NCBI GenBank assembly: GCA_033064195.1
Contig: JARBJD010000190.1
Span: forward strand, 81,231-145,230
Direction of reading: 5' to 3'
Length of the DNA stretch: 64,000 nucleotides
DNA from: Blattamonas nauphoetae
Taxonomy: Eukaryota; Preaxostyla; Oxymonadida
Under the pieces are notes generated by a model. That model had not been told where the DNA came from and did not search any database. It saw only the letters and a list, made by a program, of their open reading frames with translations. The position numbers were made by a program, and so were the translations under genes. Below are positions 21,360-30,762 of the stretch, piece by piece. Numbering within the stretch: the first letter of the stretch is position 1; every line of letters starts with the position of its first letter.

Positions 21360-22730
21360 ACAAACATGAATGAAAGAGCGTAGAGTGAAATGTGGAAGTG
21401 TCAACACTGTCTCACTCTCTTCTTCTCTTTTGGCCTCTTCAACTGTTTACGATCGTCTGTCTCTCCATCAGCAAAACGAAGACCAACTTGCAGTGTTCAG
21501 TTCCGCGAGAGCTGTAAAGATGATCAAACTCGAACTGGCCAGCATCGCGAAGAACAACAGGAAGAACGTGGACCGACTCAACGTATGCTTCCGAAGATAT
21601 CGCGGATGAGGGTGTGGATTGAGAGGGAGAGAGATGGGCTGAGGAAGGTGAAGGAGTTTGCGGTGAATTGTGAGGTGAGGATGTGCGTTGCGAGGAGGGT
21701 GGAGTGGATGAGTTGTACTGGTTGTGCATGAACTGATTCGAACGAGTGCAGGTCGGACAGATGGGTACTTTCGATTCGATCCTCGCTGCCTTCAAAGCGA
21801 CGGAAGCAACCAGTGGCAGGGCAGCTATCTCATCTCTTCTTCTTCTTGCCGTTCTGTCAAGACTCTGATTTACTGTCTCAAGTCTCCCTGTCCCACTCAC
21901 GACGCAGACAATACTCCGTTGTCGACAGTCCATCAAGCACGCCTGCCAGAATCTGACTCTTCAGCAACGACAGAAGAGCCACTCGATTGAAGTCGTATGT
22001 GTGTCACTGGTCAACGTTCCAGACAAGAACCCCTTCCTGGATCTGGTGAGATCTTGACAAGTATATTCCGACGCCCGTCACCCATCCATCTCTGCTCGTC
22101 TGTGATCTTTGAAGTGATCGCGCCTCTCTCTGTCACACGACATCATCTGACAACGATTTCGGACAATCAAGCCGCGTGAGACAGATGCTGCTTGGATATT
22201 GCACGGAACAGCAGAAAGTGCGACTTCTGACGATGCTGATGTCGAATGCAGTGTGCACGCACCTGACCGACCATATGTATATTCTGAGCCGGTCGAAGCT
22301 TGGGAGCAATGTGATAGAGCGAGTGGAGGAGGTTGTGAGCAACAAAGGCTTTGAGTTTGTCGTGCTGGACATTTTTGGGCTGTTCGACGAGAGCTTGGGA
22401 TTCCGCAGCTTCCGAATGAACACGTACGCCTCCACCCACCCTCTCGCCTTGACTCAATGACAGTGACTCCAGCTGATGGAGAAGGACTCGCGCGAGCACT
22501 TGCTTGGGATGGTGATTGAGAAGGTGTGGAGGGAGTTGGTGTCGACACTGCATTGGCGACACGTGAAGAAAATGATTGAGGAGGTGCACAAAGAGAAGAT
22601 AAGGCGAGAGAGGAAGATGGAGAAGAGGAAGGGGGATGAGAAGGAGCGAGGGCGGAGGGAAGGAAGTAGAGCGGGAGGAGTGCCTCGTCTGTCACTCCCG
22701 TCTAAATCAGCACGTATTCCCCGTACTTGA
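21360..22730 (+). pseudogene. Captured gene pieces in hAT element, plus strand
   Basis: Two stretches are protein-like: 22176-22460 (e.g. HMYILSRSKLGSNVIERVEE) and 22476-22730 (e.g. SREHLLGMVIEKVWRELVST, then a basic tail). A weaker piece is around 21500-21720. The SKLGSNVIERV motif recalls Pumilio/PUF repeats, but only weakly. Frames change and no full gene is present. These look like host exons picked up by the transposon. Confidence 0.35.
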
Positions 22731-23170
22731 CGAAGACACGGCTGGGACGAGTGGAAACTGGGGAACCGCCTGGCAATCGGATTTGTGAAATACTACTCAC
22801 TCGCCTGGATCTCTCCAGTTGATAGTCGCATCCAAAAACGCTTAAAACGCGAGATTTGTCCGATTTCGGAGGAAGGACGTCATGAACGATGGCTGAATGG
22901 TTCCGTGCCCGTTCTCCATGTAGAAGCTCTCCCCGCACATACAGCGATAGTACACACGGTTCGAGTGCCACAGGAGATGCACGTCGTCGCCTTCGCCGTT
23001 TTTCAACTTCAGCTTTTTTGCGTTGTTCGGTTGAGAAGATCAGCCTGCCCTTGATCGGAAAGGGGAAGAGTGTGTCGCCCCAAATATGCTCAAACATCGC
23101 ATTTTCTTCTTCTGGCGGGTGCAAAGCCACAGTCCATTCACATTCCGTCGGTCTGATTGTGGCAGCCGGA
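22702..23170 (-). pseudogene. Captured gene piece in hAT element, minus strand
   Basis: Minus-strand coding-like sequence: LHPPEEENAMFEHIWGDTLF in one frame (about 23125-23020), then VYYRCMCGESFYMENGHGTI in another (about 22960-22880). A frameshift near 23010 separates them. The orientation is opposite to the neighbouring plus-strand piece, so at least two sources are likely. Not recognised. Confidence 0.3.
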
Positions 23171-23717
23171 CATTGTTAAGTCGTCCTTCTCTCGATACTT
23201 CTCAATCAGTTTTGATGAGTTAGGAAGGTGAGTGGGCGTCACGAATCAAAACGGGAGCAGTATCACGTGTTGTATCATATGCGGATAGATCACAAACTTC
23301 GGTATGTCGAAATTGTACCCAAACAGCAAAATACCAGACACATTTTCGAAACTGAGAAATACCTGAATCATTTCGTGATAGTATCTTCGTGGGCTGCAAC
23401 AAAGCACAAATCAGAAAAGAGGAAAAGTCATGAATCGAGAACTGAGGTAATTGTTGTTCAGAGATGAAAAGAATCGCAAAGGAAGGCGGAGAACAAATGA
23501 AGGTGAGAACAGACTCATGGTGAAGAGGCACGTAAGGTGTGAGATAGTCGATGGAGGAGACTTTTGCGTTCCTACGCGTGGATGGGGTTTAACTGTCCTG
23601 AAGAGAGAAATAATGTAGAAAAATCTAATAAAAAGATACTCAGGAGAAGAATAAGGAAGGATCGTTGATACTGGTGGTTATCATAGCTTGATCCGATTCG
23701 GTGATGGGACGACAATC
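23171..23717. other. Interior of hAT element without gene
   Basis: No convincing coding sequence or repeat. A 103-codon minus-strand frame (23531-23220) has no motif. The left target duplication of the nested element is at 23710-23717. Confidence 0.4.
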
Positions 23718-24665
23718 CAGTGTTGTCGGGCCCTTTGATTTGACTTAAGTCACGAGAAAATGACTTAGATCGAAGTCACGGCTGGAAATGACTTCGTTCT
23801 AAGTCACCGTCTTCCATAAGTGAATTTCTGAGAGAAAAATCGAGGATCACGGATGAAGTCATGAATATCAAGTATGAACAACTCTTTCACACAATCTTTT
23901 GGTAGAGACACATCATTACAAACGAAAATAGAGACATGGAGCAGAGAGAAGTGCGGACAAAGCAGAACAAAACGTGACACAAGCCACAGCGACCATTCAG
24001 AAAATAGCCGTGATATAGTCAGAAAAAGGGGTTTTCCATCCGAGATGAGCACTCCACAGACGAGAGTCGGCGATTTGGGAATTTGATTAGTCATGAGAGA
24101 ATCCGCCAGGATAAAAATTGTTGGATTGTTTTGTCGATCCATCGGAAGGTTGCTGACCAACGTGATGGAATCACCGAGAGATATGATGTAAAGAACAGGA
24201 TATAAAGTCGAAAAAGGAAACACTTCCATACCTGACAGTTCTAGAAGTGATTGAAAGAAAGAGACGTCGCAGATCACCATATTTTTGTGATGAAGACTAA
24301 AGAGCACTTTCTGACACTTCTAGTCAATCCCTCACAACTTTGTGAGTCATTTTCGTCAATTTGAATGTATCCCAATAGACACGGCAGTCCTGTTTGGACG
24401 GTGGGTACTCTTCATCTTGGATTGCTGAAGTTGTTTGTGAGGCTGTACTGTGGATAGTTGATTCACCTCGTTGAGAATCTGTTTTTTGTTCGAGAGGAAG
24501 TCCTAACGGCGAACGTTTGAGATTCATTTCAAGATCACACCCATACAATTGAGTGAAAAGTGACAAATGACTTACTTTCGATGAAATTTGACTTAGTCTT
24601 AAGTCACGGAAAAAAAGTGAAAAGTAAGTCGAATGACTTGGATCTAAGTCATTCCGACAACCCTG
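23718..24665. mobile_element. Nested hAT-like element, 948 bp
   Basis: Ends are CAGTGTTGTCGG on the left and, in reverse complement, CAGGGTTGTCGG on the right. Both are followed by inverted clusters of the short palindrome-like word 'tgacttaagtca'. An exact 8-bp duplication, CGACAATC, lies at 23710-23717 and 24666-24673. No transposase frame. It sits inside the 3,991-bp element and is therefore younger. Confidence 0.87.
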
Positions 24666-24949
24666 CGACAATCTATCTTGAGCGAGATCATGAGGGAAAA
24701 CGATAAATAAGGTCCGAGAAGAAAAAGAATACTATTTTACTGTTCTTTAAATCAGTGGAAAAGCAGTCAGAACCAAAAGGAAGAGTCGGTGTCGGTCGGA
24801 CAGGCCGACTTTTTGTCCGATGTTGGGGAAAGACAGACCGACTCAGGGACTCTTGAACCACGACCTCTGAAACATTATTTTTGTGAAAAAGGAGATGAAG
24901 AAAATGTAGAGATGCTGTGAATCAAAAATGAGAAAAAGTGAACATTAAA

Positions 24950-25022
24950 GTGACTCTGACGGGATTCGATCCCTGGTCCGGGGAGCAAAAAGCATCCGCG
25001 CTACCACTCGACTAAAAGGCAC
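24950..25022 (-). tRNA. tRNA-like sequence, probably a pseudo-tRNA
   Basis: The minus strand has an A-box-like word (TAGTCGAGTGG) and a B-box-like word (GGATCGAATCC) at tRNA spacing. The 73-nt unit has ends that pair in six of seven positions (GTGCCTT with GAGTCAC). A T-run follows about 20 nt downstream. The anticodon and T stems pair badly, so a functional tRNA is doubtful and I do not assign an anticodon. It lies within the hAT element. Confidence 0.3.
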
Positions 25023-25254
25023 TTCAAAAAAGTCGCCGACTCTTTTATTTTTAGGGACTGGACTCGATGTCTTCAGACCGACCACTGCCCATGCCTACCC
25101 CCATCTGTCAGAATCGGTGTTTGTTAATGTCTTTTCTTTCTCTTTCCAGTTCACTATTTATGGTCAAGGAACATTTTTCAGAATCGACAGAATCGCAGAA
25201 CAGCAGAGTTCAACGCTTTTCGCCCCGAGAATGAGGAATGTCACATGGGAATGA

Positions 25255-26237
25255 TGCGTGAATCAGTGCAGGGATGATTTCTGCGGTCTTTTCGAAGACA
25301 CTAGACATCGAATCGGACAACACACAATCAACATCATTTGACTCGTCATATCTCAGCAAAACTGTTGTCTCATGAAGGATGCTGCATGAGAATGAGATGG
25401 ACCCACTTGAGCTTGAATTGGACAATGCGAATGAGAAAACCAACAGATGTTTCAAGACGACAACACAACAATCTCCGATTTATCTTCTATCTCTTCTGAT
25501 TGACGGATACGACTTCGTGTATGTTGTTCACTCCGTTTTTGCCATTGATTTCTCGATTCTGCACTTTTGTGTGCCATTCCTGCCTTTCTTCATCATTTCT
25601 CTCCGATTCTTCTTTCCCATCAGATTCGACGGATCTTGCAGTGATTTCGCCTTGTGTGTCCATTTCCTGTCGATTGCGGTGACATAGATGACAAGGAGGG
25701 TGGAAGAACAGATTGTGTGAAGGACTGAGAAAGAGTGGAACAGTGCTCACGTGGACGAAGTGTGAAGTGGGGATTGCAGCTCTGAAGTGTGGGAGGGCCA
25801 TTTGGGAGCACATGCACGCCGACAGTTTTGATGAGATGCCCGACATGCGATGGGCAGGCAACGATTTGACATCTCGTCCATCTCGGAGGACACCAACCAA
25901 CTCCCCTGCTCTTCACCCTAACCTCTACCACCACTTGCCGTTGTGTGATTCTGCGGTGGAGATGGAAGTTGTTCTCGACCGTGATACCTTTCAAGCTCAA
26001 AGTTTTCATCCCAATTCATTCACAATGTTTCATTCTTTCCCATCCATCATCTTTCTGAATTCCGATCATTGGTGTCTATCAAACAAATGAGAGTATCACC
26101 CCGATAACTTCCCCATTCTCATTTTCATTTCACCGTTGGTGGGCATGATCAACTTGTTTTCGTTCTGTTTCCAGACCACATTTCAAAACCAGATCTATTT
26201 CCCCTCTGAGTATTGAGCCCAATCGACTACTGAACGA
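25255..26237 (+). pseudogene. Family S downstream block, copy 1
   Basis: About 1 kb that follows several family S genes (also at 34867-35846, 36638-37530 and, in part, 33690-34065). It holds decayed coding pieces such as NEKTNRCFKTTTQQSPIYLL (about 25430) and CGRAIWEHMHADSFDEMPDM (about 25790). The last 40 bp before the next ATG are conserved between units and may hold a promoter or 5' leader. The first part is almost identical to 34867-35250, a recent duplication or conversion. Confidence 0.5.
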
Positions 26238-26904
26238 ATGGGCCATTCATCTTCCTCATTGAGGAAAACGATGGCAAAATCGAATCCAGCACTCGCTGAA
26301 CAGAGGCAGAGTCGGAATGCACAAGTGCAACAATTCGTTCTGCCTCCTCTTCTCTTCACCAATCCTGCCCACTTCATTGTGCATTCATCGATCATTACTC
26401 GCTCTTCAGTTGCCATCACTTTGATGGAATATTCCGACATCAGCTCCCTTCTCCTCCAATCTCCAATCTCAAAAGGAATAACGACGGTGACTATCACGAT
26501 TCTCTCTCTTCCCACAGTCGGGTGTTTGTCTTTTGTCTTCACCATCGTCTTCAGCTCGTGTTGGAGGAATCCGATTTGCTCTCATCGATTCTTCCGCCCC
26601 AATCCCCAAATTGGGAGAATTCATTGGATATGATGTTAAGGGTGTATTTCCCTCTCTGTTTATCTCTTCAGATTCTCTCTCACTCTGTACACCGACTGGT
26701 CTTTTCTGCCGCAACACTCCATCCACGCGATACCGACCTCGAGATGTCTCGTATAGCCCACATTTTGAGGAAGGAGATTGTGTGCGGATGGAGGTGGACA
26801 TGGACTCCAAACCTCGAACGGTCCGATTCTTTATGAACTGGCAGGGCTCAAATGCATTCACAGAACGAACTTCGTTCTTTCTCAGCAAAACTGCTCTTTC
26901 ATGA
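26238..26904 (+). pseudogene. Family S SPRY-like protein, copy 2, truncated
   Basis: Starts MGHSSSSLRK, a possible N-myristoylation signal. Exon 1 has LLFTNPAHFIVHSSIITRSS; exon 2 RFALIDSSAPIPKLGEFIGY; a 30-nt intron (GTGTATTTCC...TTCAG); exon 3 EEGDCVRMEVDMDSKPRTVR. After RFFMNWQ the sequence jumps into material from the downstream block, so the last two beta-strands and the terminal exon are missing through a deletion. The first intron lacks a phase-compatible GT donor, as in copy 1. Confidence 0.65.
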
Positions 26905-27571
26905 AGGATTGTGCCCAGAATGAGATTGAGCAGCTTGACGAGGGATGATGCAGTGCGAGTGAACCTGTTCTCGCCAGCGTTGGACTTCCCAAAACGATCT
27001 TTCCCTTCGCATCTGACCCCAATCGCTGCCTTCTCCCAGTTGGACGAGCATTGTCCATCGCGTCATCCCCACCTCGACGAGCTGCACTGCATTCTCCAAC
27101 AATCTCGGATTCTCGCTGGAAGGCCTCGCCCACTCTTTCACTCCGAATTGGCCGAACAGCAACGATGATGCGATGTCTGCACGCTTTTTGGGAAGCTGGA
27201 TCAAACAGCACGTGTTTCCGTCAACTGAACAAGACTTCGAACCAGACATCGAAAAAGAATCATTCGAACTCTCATTGCCATCCACCAGCTCCCATCTTTC
27301 AACTCTCTCGAATGCATCTTGTTTCCTGGTCGGTGATACAGAGCAGTGCTCTGAAAGCAAATACTAGGATCAAATCGGGTTAATTCCTCTGTTTTTTGTT
27401 TCTCGTCATTTTTTCGCGAAATGTGTTAATACTGGACTTCAATCCATCCCTCACAGAAACAATTCTTCATGATCTCCATTGGTTGCCCTCAAATTGGTGA
27501 ATCTCGTCAGATGGACATTTGATTCTCCATTCATGGGGTGGATCGATTTCCTCTCTTTAAAAGTTGATGTC
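26905..27571 (+). pseudogene. Decayed duplicated block, second copy
   Basis: Pair of 19850-20370 and better preserved. One frame covers 26911-27168 (e.g. HPHLDELHCILQQSRILAGR). A second, after a frame change, covers 27173-27367 (e.g. MSARFLGSWIKQHVFPSTEQ). No family recognised. The duplicated unit continues through the following family S gene to about 28270. Confidence 0.5.
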
Positions 27572-28413
27572 ATGATGACTGCTCGTCAATCATCCTTCCA
27601 ATCATCCCTTCAATCATCAATCATCGATGAAACTGCCGACGAAGTTGCAGAAAATTCGTTTCACCCTACTCATTTCATTCCTTCTGATTTCGAAGTAATT
27701 CTTCGTGTCCCAACCCAACTCATGGCCTTGCCTCCTCTGCTCTTCACGAATCCTGCCCATTTCACAATCGATTGGACCACAATCACTCATTCAGCAATCA
27801 GCCTTCCTTCGAAAGAATGTAACGACGCCAGCTCCGTTATCTTGGGAGACTCTGTCACAAAAGGAACTGTGTCAGTCACTATGACGATTCTCTCTCTTCC
27901 CATCCCCAGTACGTACTTGTTTTCTTCCCCATAACCTTCAGATCGTGTTGGATCTGTCAGAATGGGTCTTGTTCAATCAACTGCCGCTGTCCCCCAATTG
28001 GGTGAATTCATTGGATGGGATGTTAAGGGTGTGTTTCCCTCTTCCTCATCTCTTCAGATTCACTCTCACTCAATTCATCAACTGGGAATCTCAGCCGCAA
28101 CACACCATCCACAGGATACTCGCCTCAATTTGAGTTCTGCCACTCTCAATTGAAAGAAGGGGATTGTGTGCGGATGGAGGTGGACATGGACTCAAAACCT
28201 CGAACAGTCCAATTCTTTGTGAATGGAAAATGTGGTTTCTCTTTCGTGTCTGGTCTTCCCCCATCTGTCAGAATCGGAGTTTGTTTCTTTTTGTTTTCGT
28301 TCTCTTTCAAGTTCGCTGTTTCTGGTCAAGGAACATTCTGTCGAATCGACAGAATCGCACGACAAGAAAGACCAACTCCAATCACCCCAGAAATGCGAGA
28401 AATCACGTGGTAA
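27572..28413 (+). CDS. Family S SPRY-like protein, copy 3
   Basis: Four exons, apparently complete. Exon 1 from MMTARQSSFQSS ends near 27908 at a GT donor (GTACGTACTTG), the first intron ending AG before 27940. Exon 2 carries RMGLVQSTAAVPQLGEFIGW. A 29-nt intron lies at 28029-28057. Exon 3 has KEGDCVRMEVDMDSKPRTVQ and GLPPSVRIG, and a third intron ends before FAVSGQGTFCRIDRIARQER. Ends ITW with a stop at 28411-28413. A SPRY-like beta-sandwich, probably a protein-binding module; function unknown. No MG start. It is the duplicate partner of copy 1. Confidence 0.7.
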
Positions 28414-28880
28414 TCCCACCAAAACACTGACGTTCATTCTGACTGCTCCATCATTCCCCGTTCTCTCTCAACTCTGCCCTCTTCACGATGTCATTCGACT
28501 GTTCTGAATGACGTCCGTGAAGAGTCACAAACCCCATCCCAACGAACTTGAGGATGCAACAATCAAACACAAAGACAGAATGGACAGAACCAGCCCTCGC
28601 AAACGCAAACACGCAACAATCGACACTAAATATCTCTGAACACTCCAGACAGCAACATTTCACGAGCCATTCCGACATGCATGCCTTTTGTGTCTGTTTT
28701 TATGCTCTTTCGGTGGAAGTACTCCTCTATCGTCTCTCTGCAATCACTCCATCTGCCTCCCGACACTTCCAGATCAATCAACAGTACCCTTTATCATCGA
28801 TTCTCCCTCTCTCGTTGGGACTGGGGATCGACCAAGTTTTTTTGGAACCAAACGAATCAAGAGAGCGAGACAGGGAAACG
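28414..28880 (+). other. Decayed sequence between copy 3 and the second hAT element
   Basis: Short frames only (for example 28548-28883, with SNTKTEWTEPALANANTQQS). Related fragments recur near 55,400. I see no gene. It ends in the left target duplication GGGAAACG (28873-28880). Confidence 0.4.
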
Positions 28881-30610
28881 TAGGCTTGTCTGACCGGCCA
28901 AAAGTGCCGGTCAGTGTCAGTTCACTTTTTTTCAAAGGGTCCGATCTCACCAGATCAAGAAACATCATATATTCATAAGAAACTGGCACGATTGCAGATA
29001 ATAATGTCACTCTGTTCTTACTGAAATCATGTAACAGTCACTTTTCAATTCTGTCCGCGATCCGTCCCTCTTTCTTGATTCTGGTGCGCTCGATCACGAC
29101 TGGGACTAGATTGTGGATTAGAGTGGAAGGATCGGACATGCCTGATGGAAAGACAGTCACTCCGACGGTCTCGTCCGACGGTCTCGTCCGACGAGTCGTC
29201 GTCCTCGTTCGCCGTGTCGATCTCGACGACAAGAAAAGGATGGATCTAACCTCCATGATAGGGATGATCTGACTCGCTTCAATCCAACACGACAAACAAA
29301 GTGGACTCGTTCAGACATGGAGGAGGACGGTCGTCTTTCAGATTAAGCCCAACTCCGTGATGACAAGCAACGTGAAAAGGAAGAAGAAGGGAAGAAACAA
29401 AAGGAAGACGATGAAGTCAACCGAAAACTCGAACAGCAACAACTTGAAGTCAAAATGCGGCGGCAGCTCGAAGAAGAAGCCAAACGAAAAGAAACCGAAG
29501 AGATTCTTGCCAAACTCCAACGTAGAAACGAAGAACTAATGCAAAGTGAAGACGAACTTCGCAGAATGCTGTTGGAGGATATTAACTGCACAATCACGAA
29601 CGCATGCTACCGTTTTCTTGACGAGCTGTCGAGTGAGGCATCGCTTTACACATTCAGTCCTTCTCTCTTCGAAAGAAATCATTGTAGCCGTCACGCACGG
29701 ATCTGGAAACATGAGTCCAGCATCAGAACCAATTTTGATCCTGCATTCTCCTGCACCAAGACGTGGAGTTGGATGAAGAGTGAATAGAACTGGCAGTTTG
29801 TTCAGGAGCTGACTCACGCCAATCTATCGTGCCAGATGACATCTTCAACCAGAATCGAACATCATCAACAGGATCTCCTCGTTCGCCTTCCCAGGACTCT
29901 TCTTTGTTCTCTCTCTTTCTCCACTTCATCATTCACCTCCTCTTCCGTCATCGCAAGGACACAATCGCGATCAACCGATATTCTGCTCATTACGAAAGAG
30001 ATGCCGACGGATAAATTGATAAAAGGAACGCAAGGATCATCCAATCCTACGAATTGCACTCCTCGACCAGATCATCGTCGATGTGTTCGACTCATCCAAG
30101 CAACGACTGTGATTGATTCTTGATATCAACGGGAGAGGAATGGAGAACAGAACATGGGGAAAAGTGAGCTTACAACATGTCACGGAAAGGCGCAAGACAG
30201 TGGAAGACTACAGTGTACATATCAGGCCAGACATAATGTACATGGACATCTACTTGGTTTCTTATTTCTTTATTATCAACGAATATGAGATTTCACTTGT
30301 TTTTGACTTTTTCCAATCAGCCTGGAACAATTAATGGGTCGATCAACACTAAAAGTTATCGAACCAAAAGATTCGGTTATATACAAAAAAAACTACATGA
30401 ATAGATTGAAATAAGTGATTTGAAACAAAACCAGCTTAGATCCAGAAGAAAAGACTCTGAAAATCATGCAATTGAGTTTCGGTCAATTTAAATCTGTTCA
30501 CCTTCGGAGAAACGGTAACTCTCGATAATGGGTTTCAGAATTTCTCCGGTCAGTGACCGTCAGTACTTTTCGGCGAAAACTGACCGGTCAGTGCCGGTCA
30601 GACAAGCCTA
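28881..30610. mobile_element. Second hAT-like element, 1,730 bp
   Basis: Ends are TAGGCTTGTCTGACCGG on both sides, inverted, with further 'accggtcagtgccggtcag'-type repeats inside. An exact 8-bp duplication GGGAAACG flanks it (28873-28880, 30611-30618). Same architecture as the 3,991-bp element but a different tip. No transposase seen. Confidence 0.88.
29366..29787 (+). pseudogene. Coiled-coil gene fragment carried by second hAT element
   Basis: An open frame of about 140 codons rich in Glu, Lys, Arg and Gln (e.g. EEAKRKETEEILAKLQRRNE), followed by a globular part (RRMLLEDINCTITNACYRFL). An in-frame TAA precedes it and there is no proper 5' exon. It looks like part of a host coiled-coil protein captured by the transposon. 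Confidence 0.4.
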
Positions 30611-30762
30611 GGGAAACGAGAAAACAGCTGAGGAGACTTTTAACAGCGCAAGGTGTGCTCGATATAATGACTAAAAGGAGTGAGTGGTAAATCGCGGATG
30701 ACAAAACAGCTTTTGTTTCCTTGATCACCCATTCTTATTTTCTCGCGACAATTGCCAGCTTT

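Larger units (their letters stand above)
21107..25097. mobile_element. hAT-like DNA transposon, 3,991 bp, non-autonomous
   Basis: Inverted ends start TAGGCATGGGCAG; the first 13 bp are identical on both sides and are followed by a 'cggtcggtc'-like stretch. It is flanked by an exact 8-bp duplication, CCCCCATC (21099-21106 and 25098-25105). The 8-bp duplication and the 'tagg...gggca' tip are hAT features. The pre-insertion sequence is restored in the family S copy: SGLPPS reads on to VRIG as in sister copies. No hAT transposase is recognised inside; instead there are decayed gene pieces and a nested element. Confidence 0.9.
20413..25254 (+). pseudogene. Family S SPRY-like protein, copy 1, split by hAT insertion
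   Basis: Upstream part 20413-21106; downstream part 25106-25254. Exon 1 includes LLFTDSAHFTIDCTTITRS; exon 2 RIGLLESTAAVPKLGE; exon 3 starts after a 29-nt intron (20870-20898). It contains the SPRY-like core EGDCVRMEVDMDSNPRTVQF and FVNGESGRCFVSGL. The 3,991-bp element begins after 21106. Beyond it the sequence resumes at VRIG, passes an intron and ends GQGTFFRIDRIAEQQ... with a stop at 25252-25254. The first intron junction (near 20753) lacks a phase-compatible GT. SPRY domains bind protein partners; no other domain is visible. Unlike copies 2 and 4-6 it starts MMTVRQSS, not MG. Confidence 0.72.
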
